Positions 52,998 through 60,313 of a stretch of 64,000 nucleotides of DNA are shown piece after piece. Origin of the DNA: Azoarcus sp. PA01 (lineage in GTDB: Bacteria; Pseudomonadota; Gammaproteobacteria; Burkholderiales; Rhodocyclaceae); contig LARU01000004.1 in assembly GCA_001274695.2 (NCBI GenBank), forward strand, positions 806,001 to 870,000, in the 5' to 3' direction. The position numbers and the translations under genes are program-made. The notes under the pieces are model-generated. The model was not told where the DNA came from and did no database searches. It was given only the letters and a program-made list of their open reading frames with translations. Position 1 is the first letter of the stretch; each line of letters begins with the position of its first letter.

Positions 52998-53744
52998 GTG
53001 CAAATGAAGGCCACGGTGCCAATTACGGTAGCCAGTCTGAAAGTCGCGTGTTCCCAGTGCAACCTGGTCGAGCTGTGCCTGCCGTTCGGCATGTCGGAAA
53101 ACGAGATCGACCGCCTCGACGAACTGGTCGGAGCGCGTCGCAAGATCAAGCGCCAGCATCACCTGTATCGCGCGGGCGACCCTTTCGAGGCGATCTATGC
53201 GATCCGTGCGGGTTCGTTCAAGACGGACGTGCTGCTTGAAGACGGACGCGAGCAGGTCACCGGTTTCCAGATGACCGGCGAGATGCTCGGACTCGACGGC
53301 ATCAGCACGGAGCTGCATTCGTGCAATGCGATCGCGCTCGAGGACAGCGAAGTGTGCGTGATCGCATACGGCAAGCTCGAAGAGCTGTCGCGCGTCGTCG
53401 ACGGTCTGCAGCATCAGTTCCACAAGGTGATGAGCCGCGAGATCGTCCGCGACCACGGCGTCATGACGCTGCTCGGTTCGATGCGCGCGGAAGAACGTCT
53501 CGCGGCGTTCCTGCTGAACATGTCGCAGCGCTTCACCGCGCGCGGCTTCTCGGCAGCGGAATTCCACTTGCGGATGACGCGCGAGGAAATCGGCTCGTAC
53601 CTCGGGCTGAAGTTGGAGACCGTGTCACGGGCGTTCTCGAAGTTCCAGGAAGAGGGACTGATCGCCGTCCAGCAGAAACACATCCGCATTCTCAATATCG
53701 GCGGGCTGAAAAAGCTGATCCAGCACCCGTCCGCGCGCCCCTGA
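52998..53744 (+). CDS. fnr: FNR-type oxygen-sensing transcription regulator
   Basis: 248 residues. N-terminal cysteines Cys18, Cys21, Cys27 (ACSQCNLVELC) and a distal Cys109 (LHSCNAIAL) form the oxygen-labile [4Fe-4S] site as in E. coli FNR. The cyclic-nucleotide-like barrel is followed by a helix-turn-helix MTREEIGSYLGLKLETVSRA, whose E-x2-S-R recognition motif reads TTGAT half-sites. Start at GTG 52998 (AGAGGG upstream); an ATG two codons later is also possible. Likely master anaerobic regulator for hemN and the cbb3 cluster. Confidence 0.95.
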   Translation: MQMKATVPITVASLKVACSQCNLVELCLPFGMSENEIDRLDELVGARRKIKRQHHLYRAGDPFEAIYAIRAGSFKTDVLLEDGREQVTGFQMTGEMLGLDGISTELHSCNAIALEDSEVCVIAYGKLEELSRVVDGLQHQFHKVMSREIVRDHGVMTLLGSMRAEERLAAFLLNMSQRFTARGFSAAEFHLRMTREEIGSYLGLKLETVSRAFSKFQEEGLIAVQQKHIRILNIGGLKKLIQHPSARP

Positions 53745-53750
53745 TCCGCA

Positions 53751-54302
53751 TCACGGACTGTGCGGCGGTGCGTCCTGCCGCCGTCGCGCAGTCATCGTCG
53801 CTGTCAGGGCGGCGATGTCCTGCTCGGTCAACAACTCGCGTGCATAGGGCAGCAGTTCGCCCTCTTCGCGCGCCATGTGGCGTCGGTAACGGGCCGTGAA
53901 TTGCTCGACTTCCGCGGCCGGCAGCTCCGCCGGTTCGCCGCGCGAGATCGGATCGAGCTTCGCGCGGATCGCCGCCCACGCCGCGAACATTTCCTGGTGG
54001 TCCGCCAGTATCCAGTCGATCAGCTCGTACAGCGCTTCCCGGCGTCCGCCATCGACGCGCGCGCGCAGCACCGGGAACAGGTCGTCTTCCTCGTCGAGAT
54101 GGTGATTGACGGCAGCCAGGTCGAAGTAGCGCATCACGTTGGCCGCCGCCTGTTGTGCCTGGCGGTCGGCACCATGCTCGGGCAGCCACGCCGCGAGGCG
54201 CGACAGGGTCGCGAGCTGCGCCTGCAGACGGCCGTGGCAGGCTTCGAGCATTTCGAGCGGCGTTTCCAGGCCGGGAGCAACGGGTATCAGGGAATCAGCC
54301 AT
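53751..54302 (-). CDS. Hemerythrin-domain protein
   Basis: 183 residues. Four-helix-bundle hemerythrin-like fold with candidate iron ligands in LEACHGRLQ, VNHHLDEEDDLFP, LADHQEMFAAW and YRRHMAREEGELLP (the H-HxxxE-H-HxxxxE pattern). Such proteins bind oxygen or nitric oxide or help repair Fe-S clusters under nitrosative stress. It is the last gene of a nnrS-sirB2-hemerythrin unit, overlapping the sirB2 stop by one base, in keeping with a nitric oxide role. Confidence 0.88.
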   Translation of the reverse strand: MADSLIPVAPGLETPLEMLEACHGRLQAQLATLSRLAAWLPEHGADRQAQQAAANVMRYFDLAAVNHHLDEEDDLFPVLRARVDGGRREALYELIDWILADHQEMFAAWAAIRAKLDPISRGEPAELPAAEVEQFTARYRRHMAREEGELLPYARELLTEQDIAALTATMTARRRQDAPPHSP

Positions 54303-54697
54303 CAGAAAGCTCCGGTAAGAACAAGAAAGCCGGCCGCGTTCTTCGTCAACGCGACCGACACGATCCATGAAAAGACGAGCAATGCGCAGGCCAGCGCGAA
54401 GACGCGTACACGCATCGTCGAGCCGCCGCGCAGCGCGATGTAACCGAGCACCACGTAGATGACCAGCCCGGTCACCTTCGCCGTAACCCACGGAGCGACG
54501 AACGGGTACTGCGCGCTCAGCGTGGCGAGCGCGATCGCGCTGGCGAGAAACACGGTATCGATCACGTGCGGCAGGATGCGCGTCGCGCGATGATCGAGCA
54601 GCGGGCTGCGCCGCATCATCCAGATCCCTTGCAGCAAAAAGCCCGACCCGCTCAACATCGCACAGAAGATGTGCAGGTGCTTGATCGCAGCGTACAC
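54302..54697 (-). CDS. SirB2-family membrane protein
   Basis: 131 residues with four membrane segments (about 5-25, 43-62, 72-90, 100-125). MYAAIKHLHIFCAMLSGSGF and ILPHVIDTVFLASAIAL fit the SirB2 family, of unknown biochemical function. Start GTG 54697, 6 bp after the nnrS stop, and its stop overlaps the hemerythrin ATG (TGATG), so the three genes form an operon. Confidence 0.82.
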   Translation of the reverse strand: MYAAIKHLHIFCAMLSGSGFLLQGIWMMRRSPLLDHRATRILPHVIDTVFLASAIALATLSAQYPFVAPWVTAKVTGLVIYVVLGYIALRGGSTMRVRVFALACALLVFSWIVSVALTKNAAGFLVLTGAF

Positions 54698-54703
54698 CGC
54701 ACG

Positions 54704-55927
54704 TCATCCCGGCCGGCCGTCACTGCGCGGGCGCAGATAAACGGGCAGATATCGAGCTCCCCACAAGCCGAACACGCCAATCCAGCCCAGCGCTGCGGCG
54801 AGCATCACGCCGCTCGACCACGAAGGCGGCACCAGTTCGCCGGCCACCCGCAGCACCACGACGAACTCGAGCCCGAGAAACAGCGACCACGTCAGCTTGT
54901 CCGCGACGAGCTTGCCGCCCGAATGCCCCAAAGTCACTCTCGACACCATGCCCAGCAGCACCGAGCCGAAGAATCCGACACCCAGCGCATGTAGCGGCGC
55001 GAGGCCGAGCCAGGCATGGCCGAACAGCGCGGCGACGCCCTGCAGCGTCGACAGCAGGAAAGCGATCCCGAGCCACGCGAAACCGATGTGCAACATTCCC
55101 AGCAGCGGCACGCGCAACGCCGGGATGAGCCGCCATTGCACCGACAGCCACAGCGCGGTCGCCGCCGCCGGCGCATCGACGATCCAGGTCATCGTGCCGA
55201 ACCCCGCCATCGCCAGCGTGCCGTGGATGACACTCGCCCCGAGCACGATGCCGAGCGCCCAGCGCGGACGGACGACCACGTAATCCTTGACGATGTTGCT
55301 GGAAAAAAACGGAATCATGCGGTGACAGACCGTAAAGAACACCGGCAGCAGGCACCACCACACCCCGAGGTTGATCGCGGCACGCGCCCACACGCCGTCA
55401 CCGGTGATCGCAAAGACGATCCAGGCGAGCACGCCGAAAGCACCTGCCGCGAGCGCAGCAGTCACCAGCCGGGCGTGCAGCGAGTCGGGATTGTCGTTGA
55501 ATGCCACGCCCCACAGCACGCGCAGCGCGCCGCCCCATCCGGCGAGCACCAGCAGCAGGCCGACCGCGAGCAGGCCGGGAATCCACAATCCGACCATCGT
55601 GACCGCCCACCCGGCGGCGAGCAGACGCCACGGTGGCAGCCAGAGTGCAGCGGACACGTCCGGAGCGCCCTGCCAGCGCGGCATCGCGGTGAGGAGAAAA
55701 CCGAACATGAACAATGGGAACACGCCGGCGAGAACCAGCAACGCGTGCATCCAGCCCGGCGGAAGCGTCCACGACAGCGGCGTCCCCACGCCGATGCGGC
55801 CCGCGAGTTCCAATGCCCACAGCACGAAGGCCACGAGCAACATCACGCCACCGGAAAAGAACATCGCCCGATGCGGCGCTGCGAAGAGGATCGGCGGCGC
55901 GGGCGCGGCCTGGGTTTGAGTCTGCAT
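54704..55927 (-). CDS. nnrS: NnrS family membrane protein
   Basis: 407 residues with about twelve membrane segments. NnrS is a haem- and copper-containing inner-membrane protein linked to denitrification and nitric oxide tolerance. Family blocks: LFAAPHRAMFFSGGVMLLV with the conserved PHR near the first helix, FTVCHRMIPFFSSNIV, and GFFGSVLLGMVSRVTLGHSG. First gene of the nnrS-sirB2-hemerythrin operon and divergent from dnr, which probably controls it. Confidence 0.92.
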   Translation of the reverse strand: MQTQTQAAPAPPILFAAPHRAMFFSGGVMLLVAFVLWALELAGRIGVGTPLSWTLPPGWMHALLVLAGVFPLFMFGFLLTAMPRWQGAPDVSAALWLPPWRLLAAGWAVTMVGLWIPGLLAVGLLLVLAGWGGALRVLWGVAFNDNPDSLHARLVTAALAAGAFGVLAWIVFAITGDGVWARAAINLGVWWCLLPVFFTVCHRMIPFFSSNIVKDYVVVRPRWALGIVLGASVIHGTLAMAGFGTMTWIVDAPAAATALWLSVQWRLIPALRVPLLGMLHIGFAWLGIAFLLSTLQGVAALFGHAWLGLAPLHALGVGFFGSVLLGMVSRVTLGHSGGKLVADKLTWSLFLGLEFVVVLRVAGELVPPSWSSGVMLAAALGWIGVFGLWGARYLPVYLRPRSDGRPG

Positions 55928-55955
55928 GGTGCTGCGTTCCTTCAGTGAATCCCTG

Positions 55956-55974
55956 CCCGGCCGTTACGGCCGGG
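55956..55974. promoter_or_regulatory. Perfect palindrome between nnrS and dnr
   Basis: CCCGGCCGT-T-ACGGCCGGG, 9 bp arms. It is 29 bp from the nnrS ATG and about 48 bp upstream of the start of transcription predicted from TAGAAT (56002-56007) for dnr. It does not resemble an FNR/DNR box, so it may be an operator for another regulator or a leader hairpin for nnrS. Confidence 0.5.
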
Positions 55975-56034
55975 AATTCCGGGGGCAAGGGTCCGACACG
56001 GTAGAATGTCCAGTTGTTTCCGCTGGAGGCCAAG

Positions 56035-56724
56035 ATGCCCAACCCCATTGCCGACATCCCCACCCTGCTGCGTCAGATTTCGTTCTTCAGCGAACTTTCC
56101 GCCGACGACATCGACCGGGTTGCCCGCTACACCCGGGAACGCACGCTGGAAAAAGGTGAAGTCCTGTTCCAGCGCGGCGACCCGGTCCATGGTTTCTTTT
56201 TCGTCGTCTCCGGGCAGGTGAAACTCGCGGTTTCGTCGGCCCAGGGCAACGAAAAGGTTGTCGAAATCATCAGCCCGATGCACAGCTTCGGTGAAGCGGT
56301 GATGTTCCTGAACCGCCCGTATCCCGTTTTCGCCGAAGGACTCGTGTCCACCCGCCTCCTGCACATCGGGCAAGCGGTGGTCTCGGATCTGATCGACCAG
56401 GACTCCAGCTTCGCCCGCAAATTGCTGGCGGGCATGGCCATCCGGTTGCACAGCATGATCCAGGACGTCGAAATCTATTCGCTGCGCTCGAGCACCCAGC
56501 GCGTCATCGGTTATCTGCTGCAGCAGGTCGAGCAGGACGGCGCCACCGGCGCTCGCGACATCCAGCTGCCGACCAGCAAGCAGGTCATTGCCTCGCGTCT
56601 GAACCTGACTCCCGAAACGCTTTCGCGAATTTTCCACGACCTCGTCAATGCCGGACTGATCACCGTCCACGGCAAACACATCGCCCTGCACGACCCCGTC
56701 GGCCTCGCCCATTACCAGGGCTGA
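56035..56724 (+). CDS. dnr: Crp/Fnr-family regulator, DNR-type (nitric oxide response)
   Basis: 229 residues. Cyclic-nucleotide-like sensor barrel (about 15-130), dimerisation helix, and helix-turn-helix PTSKQVIASRLNLTPETLSRI. The N-terminal FNR cysteine cluster is absent, as in DNR/DnrR-type regulators that sense nitric oxide with haem. The ETLSR recognition helix suggests binding to FNR-like half-sites. GGAGG lies 5 nt before the ATG at 56035. Divergent from nnrS, in keeping with control of nitric oxide metabolism. A different Crp subgroup cannot be excluded. Confidence 0.82.
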   Translation: MPNPIADIPTLLRQISFFSELSADDIDRVARYTRERTLEKGEVLFQRGDPVHGFFFVVSGQVKLAVSSAQGNEKVVEIISPMHSFGEAVMFLNRPYPVFAEGLVSTRLLHIGQAVVSDLIDQDSSFARKLLAGMAIRLHSMIQDVEIYSLRSSTQRVIGYLLQQVEQDGATGARDIQLPTSKQVIASRLNLTPETLSRIFHDLVNAGLITVHGKHIALHDPVGLAHYQG

Positions 56725-56785
56725 TCGCACGAGCCGGCCGGCTTGCAGGCCCGAAGCATTCTCCCCAGCGCCCCGAGTGCTCACC

Positions 56786-56799
56786 TTGACTCGGGTCAA
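56786..56799. promoter_or_regulatory. FNR/DNR-like palindrome in a convergent gap
   Basis: TTGACTCGGGTCAA, perfect 5 bp arms. It lies between the 3' ends of dnr and phaC, where no coding gene starts, and is followed by GC-rich hairpin sequence (about 56813-56850). Either chance, part of a termination structure, or the promoter of a small RNA. Confidence 0.45.
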
Positions 56800-56871
56800 T
56801 TGCATAAAGAAGCCCGCGGAAGGGGCCGCGGCCTCCAAAAAGCCGCCGGACGAATCGTGCTCGGATCGTGC

Positions 56872-58632
56872 TCAGGGCGCGAGGACATAGATCCCGGGCG
56901 CATCCGTGAGCCGGGGATAGACTTCCGATGCGGCCGCCCGCGCCTCGACCAGCTCCCCGCACCGCGGCGTGAGCCAGTTCATCCAGTCGGTCCACCAGCT
57001 GCCCGACTCTTCCGCGGCTTTCGCGTGCCACGCTTCCGCGGTGTCGGACCGGTGCGCGTCGGCGACACGATACTTGCGCTTCGGCGGAGTCACCGGAGGA
57101 TTCACGATGCCGAGAATGTGCCCCGAACTCGACAACACGTAGCGCTTCGGTCCGGTGACGAAGTTGTTGACGCGATAAACCTCGTGCCACGGGGCGATGT
57201 GGTCGTCCTCGGCGGCGACGGCATACAGCGGCTGCGTGATGCGGGCGAGATCGATCGGCTCGCCGGCAACCATGAGCGCATCCGGCTCGATCAGCCGGTT
57301 GTGCAGGTAGAGTTCGCGCAAATACCACGAGTGCATCGCGCATGGCATCCGCGTCGTGTCCATGTTCCAGTACAGCACGTCGAACGGCGGCGGTGCCTCG
57401 CCGTACAGCCAGCCATGAACGACGTAGTGCCAGATGAGACTGTTGGAACGCAGCAGGCGGAACGCGGACGCCATCTCCTTGCCGTCGAGGAACCCTTTGC
57501 GCGTCATGCTGGCGCTCAGATAGCGGATGCTTCCGTCGTCGATGAAGACTTCGATGTCGCCGGGCTGGCGAAAATCCACGAGCGTCGTCAGCAACGTCCA
57601 GTCCGCCACCGGGACCTCTTCCGGCTGGAAACGCCGATTGGCCCACGCCATGTACATCGACAGCGCTGTTCCGCCGATGCAGTAGCCCACGGCGTGCACT
57701 CGCGCGGCACCGGTAAAACGCCGGGCCGTCTCGACAATCGCGTGAACGCCGTCCTGCAGGTAGTGGTCGAACCCCACGTCGCGCATCCCGGCATCCGGGT
57801 TCTTCCAGCTCGTGATGAACACGTCCAGCCCCTGGTCGAGGAGAAAGCGGATCATGCTTTTTCTCGGCACCAGATCGAGGATGTAGAACTTGTTGATCCA
57901 CGGCGTGACGATCACGACCGGCTCGGCATGGACTTTGGCCCGGGTCGGCGCGTAATGGAGGATTTCCAGCAGCTCGTTGCGGAAGATGACGGCGCCGGGG
58001 GTCGTGGCGAGATTCCTGCCGACCTCGAAATCGTGCGGATCGGTCATGCGCACGTCGCCCGCCTGCAGATCGCCGAGAAAAATGCCGTAGCCGCGCAAAA
58101 GGCTCGCGCCGCGGGTCTGCATGGCCTTGCGCATCGCGACGGGGTTCGTCCAATAGAAGTTCGTCGGCGCGACGGTGTTCAGCCACTTTCGCCACCAGAA
58201 TGCGGCGCGGCGGCGCTCCTTGCCGGACAAGCCGGGGGTGTCGTACAGCATGTCCTGCATGTGATGGGTAAAGGCCAGGTACCACTCCTTGACCAGATCC
58301 CAGCTCGCGACGTCCGTCCAGACAGGGTCGGCAAAGCGCTCGTCGCCCGCATTCGGGCTGATCGGATCGGGATTCGCCAGCCCGCTAAGGCGGCGCCACG
58401 AGTGCTCGTGCAGACGCCAAAGATCGGAGGACAGGCTGGCGACCCTTTCCGCAAGTTCCTGCGGGTGCGCAGCCCACGCGAGTTGCGCATGCACGATCGG
58501 CGCTGCGACGCCGAGGGGATCGACAGTGCCCTCGACGTGGTCGTGGATCTGGCGCAGCGTCCGACGCACCGCCTGCGGCGGCGTGAGCGGACTGGAAGGT
58601 TTCCCGTTTCTTGCTGTATTCACGGCCATCAT
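56872..58632 (-). CDS. phaC: Poly(3-hydroxyalkanoate) synthase, class I-like
   Basis: 586 residues. N-terminal PhaC_N domain (about 75-250) and alpha/beta-hydrolase core. Lipase-like box GYCIGG with the catalytic Cys (VHAVGYCIGGTALS), catalytic His in LSSSGHILGIVNPP, and Asp in AAEDDHIAPW. VIVTPWINKFYILDLVPRKS is a further synthase signature. It polymerises hydroxyacyl-CoA on granules. No phaA, phaB or phasin gene is adjacent. The ATG at 58632 is followed by a second ATG; either may be used. An FNR-type site lies upstream. Confidence 0.92.
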   Translation of the reverse strand: MMAVNTARNGKPSSPLTPPQAVRRTLRQIHDHVEGTVDPLGVAAPIVHAQLAWAAHPQELAERVASLSSDLWRLHEHSWRRLSGLANPDPISPNAGDERFADPVWTDVASWDLVKEWYLAFTHHMQDMLYDTPGLSGKERRRAAFWWRKWLNTVAPTNFYWTNPVAMRKAMQTRGASLLRGYGIFLGDLQAGDVRMTDPHDFEVGRNLATTPGAVIFRNELLEILHYAPTRAKVHAEPVVIVTPWINKFYILDLVPRKSMIRFLLDQGLDVFITSWKNPDAGMRDVGFDHYLQDGVHAIVETARRFTGAARVHAVGYCIGGTALSMYMAWANRRFQPEEVPVADWTLLTTLVDFRQPGDIEVFIDDGSIRYLSASMTRKGFLDGKEMASAFRLLRSNSLIWHYVVHGWLYGEAPPPFDVLYWNMDTTRMPCAMHSWYLRELYLHNRLIEPDALMVAGEPIDLARITQPLYAVAAEDDHIAPWHEVYRVNNFVTGPKRYVLSSSGHILGIVNPPVTPPKRKYRVADAHRSDTAEAWHAKAAEESGSWWTDWMNWLTPRCGELVEARAAASEVYPRLTDAPGIYVLAP

Positions 58633-58934
58633 CCCGTCGTCTTTGGGGGGGCGAACCGCCGCATGCTGCAATCGCCCCGCCGAAATGGTCCTGCTCGATC
58701 GAGCGGATAGACCTGCCCCGCTGCAGGAATCGTAATTCCAGCGATGATGACCCGCCCCGGGGGCTGTGCGTTCAATGCGCTCGAGTCCTCGACGTGCTGC
58801 ATGAAACGCACGGCTCGGCCCTCGTGGCGCACCTTCGCAGATGCTCGGCAACCTCGCCGGCGGCGGCCGGAGATGTCAAATTCATGGCCTCTCCTGCGCT
58901 TCGGGTAGCTTGTTCTCATATCCCTTCGTGCTGG
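58633..58934. other. Upstream region of phaC
   Basis: About 300 bp before the FNR-type site with no supported gene on either strand. The open frames extending phaC upstream lack a ribosome site and family similarity. It must hold the phaC promoter, but no clear -10/-35 pair was found. Confidence 0.4.
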
Positions 58935-58948
58935 TTGACGTGGGTCAA
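58935..58948 (+). promoter_or_regulatory. FNR-type site upstream of the universal stress protein gene
   Basis: TTGACGTGGGTCAA, perfect 5 bp arms. Its centre (58941.5) is 61.5 bp upstream of the start of transcription predicted from the downstream TATAAT, the standard class I FNR spacing. It may also affect the divergent phaC. Confidence 0.75.
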
Positions 58949-58991
58949 TCGTCCGCTGCTGCCTGCGACGCGCCATCGCGCCTGACGTGGC

Positions 58992-58997
58992 TATAAT
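58992..58997 (+). promoter_or_regulatory. -10 box of the universal stress protein gene
   Basis: Perfect TATAAT, with transcription expected at about 59003 and a leader of about 28 nt. No -35 match is present 17 bp upstream, consistent with dependence on an activator at the FNR-type site. Confidence 0.65.
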
Positions 58998-59030
58998 CAA
59001 TCGTCCATCAAAAACCGAGGGAGCAGCGCG

Positions 59031-59474
59031 ATGTTCAAGCACATTCTCGTCCCCACCGACGGCTCGCCGCTGTCCGAAGGCACTGTCGCACGGGCGGTTT
59101 CGTTCGCCAAGGACGCCGGCGCACGGATCACGTTCTTTTATGCGCAGCCCGATTTTCCGATGCCGATCTATGGCGAAGGCGCGCTGATCGATCCGACGAC
59201 TCCCGAGCAGTTCGCGAAATCGGCCGAAGAGGAAGCAAGGAAGATTCTCGGCAAGGCCAAGGCGGTGGCAGATAGCGAAGGTGTCGCTGCCGACACCGAT
59301 ACGATCGTCAATGAAGTGCCGTACGAAGCCGTCATCGACGCGGCCAGGCGGCACGGCTGCGACCTGATCTTCATGGCTTCACACGGTCGCCGCGGGATCG
59401 CCGGCCTGTTGTTGGGCAGCGAGACGCAAAAAGTGCTCACCCACAGCAATATTCCCGTGCTGGTGTATCGCTGA
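59031..59474 (+). CDS. Universal stress protein A-family protein
   Basis: 147 residues, a single Usp domain. MFKHILVPTDGSPLSEG starts the fold, and the ATP-binding motif GSHGRRGIAGLLLGSETQ-like (ASHGRRGIAGLLLGSETQKV, about residues 117-136) is present, so it is probably the nucleotide-binding type. A putative FNR site and TATAAT lie upstream, which suggests induction under low oxygen. GGGAGCAGCGCG precedes the ATG. Confidence 0.92.
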   Translation: MFKHILVPTDGSPLSEGTVARAVSFAKDAGARITFFYAQPDFPMPIYGEGALIDPTTPEQFAKSAEEEARKILGKAKAVADSEGVAADTDTIVNEVPYEAVIDAARRHGCDLIFMASHGRRGIAGLLLGSETQKVLTHSNIPVLVYR

Positions 59475-59522
59475 GATTGACGGCCGGCGGGCGAAACCCG
59501 CAGACGCGGGTCTCGCCGCGCG

Positions 59523-59762
59523 CTAGGGCTGCTGCCGGTTCAGTTCTTCCGGGCTGCGCAGCAGAAACAGCGTCGCCAGGCTGGAGACCGCACAGACGAT
59601 CCAGAAACCGAAAAACCCGATCGAATACGTCGCCGTCAGCGAATATTCAACAGGCTCGCCGAGTAAATACAGGGTCTTCGGATCGACAACCGTAAAGAAA
59701 ACCGCCTCGGCAATGCCTGCGACAAGAAACGAAGGCCACAGGACCTGAATCCATTTCAGCAC
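59523..59762 (-). CDS. Small two-helix membrane protein of the cbb3 cluster
   Basis: 79 residues, two membrane segments (about 8-27 and 42-66). Sequence LWPSFLVAGIAEAVFFTVVD and ATYSIGFFGFWIVCAVSSLA. It follows ccoH by 23 bp on the same strand, in the place where ccoI/ccoS would often be, but is neither. Start is GTG 59762 with a G-rich ribosome site upstream. Function unknown; possibly an assembly or membrane-anchoring factor. Confidence 0.75.
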   Translation of the reverse strand: MLKWIQVLWPSFLVAGIAEAVFFTVVDPKTLYLLGEPVEYSLTATYSIGFFGFWIVCAVSSLATLFLLRSPEELNRQQP

Positions 59763-59785
59763 GTGACACCCCCTTCGCCAGTCAG

Positions 59786-60298
59786 TTAAGAATCCGCAGG
59801 GACGATCCGGATCTCCGCGCCCGTCGGCACGACGATGGTTTCACTGAGTCGCCACGTCTGCGCCTCGTCCTCGAGCTGAATCAGCCAACGACCCGACGAT
59901 AGCGGTGCGACAGCACCGGCGAACGTGCCGTCGCGCCCTTTGAGCAGCAGCTTCTGGTCCTGCCCGGCGCGCGTCGGGTGCGCGATCGTCAGCACGACAG
60001 TCGGGGGCAACACGATCCCCTGCGCGGCGCCCAGCCGAACGCTGACCTCCTCGGCACGAAGCCGGAGATCGGCGACGAGGCCCATTTCGCGGGCGCGGAT
60101 CGAGCGACCGATGGTTTGTTCGATTGCCTTGCCCTGCTGGTAGTAATCGTCCACCACCAGCCCGTCCCAAGTGGTGATGGCCAGCCACAAAGTTACTGCG
60201 CCCGCAAGCACGGCGGTCGCCGGGATTGCAATCAGGAACCACGGCCAGCCCTGCCGATACCAAGGCTGAATGTCTTTCGTCAGAAGTGCTGTGCGCAT
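59786..60298 (-). CDS. ccoH: FixH/CcoH-family cbb3 assembly protein
   Basis: 170 residues. One N-terminal membrane helix (about 18-42, WPWFLIAIPATAVLAGAVTL) and a periplasmic beta-domain. VVDDYYQQGKAIEQTIGRSI is the conserved FixH motif after the helix. It stabilises subunits during assembly of cbb3 cytochrome oxidase. It follows ccoG by 15 bp and is co-directional with the oxidase genes. Confidence 0.88.
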   Translation of the reverse strand: MRTALLTKDIQPWYRQGWPWFLIAIPATAVLAGAVTLWLAITTWDGLVVDDYYQQGKAIEQTIGRSIRAREMGLVADLRLRAEEVSVRLGAAQGIVLPPTVVLTIAHPTRAGQDQKLLLKGRDGTFAGAVAPLSSGRWLIQLEDEAQTWRLSETIVVPTGAEIRIVPADS

Positions 60299-60313
60299 GC
60301 GGTCGATCCCGTC

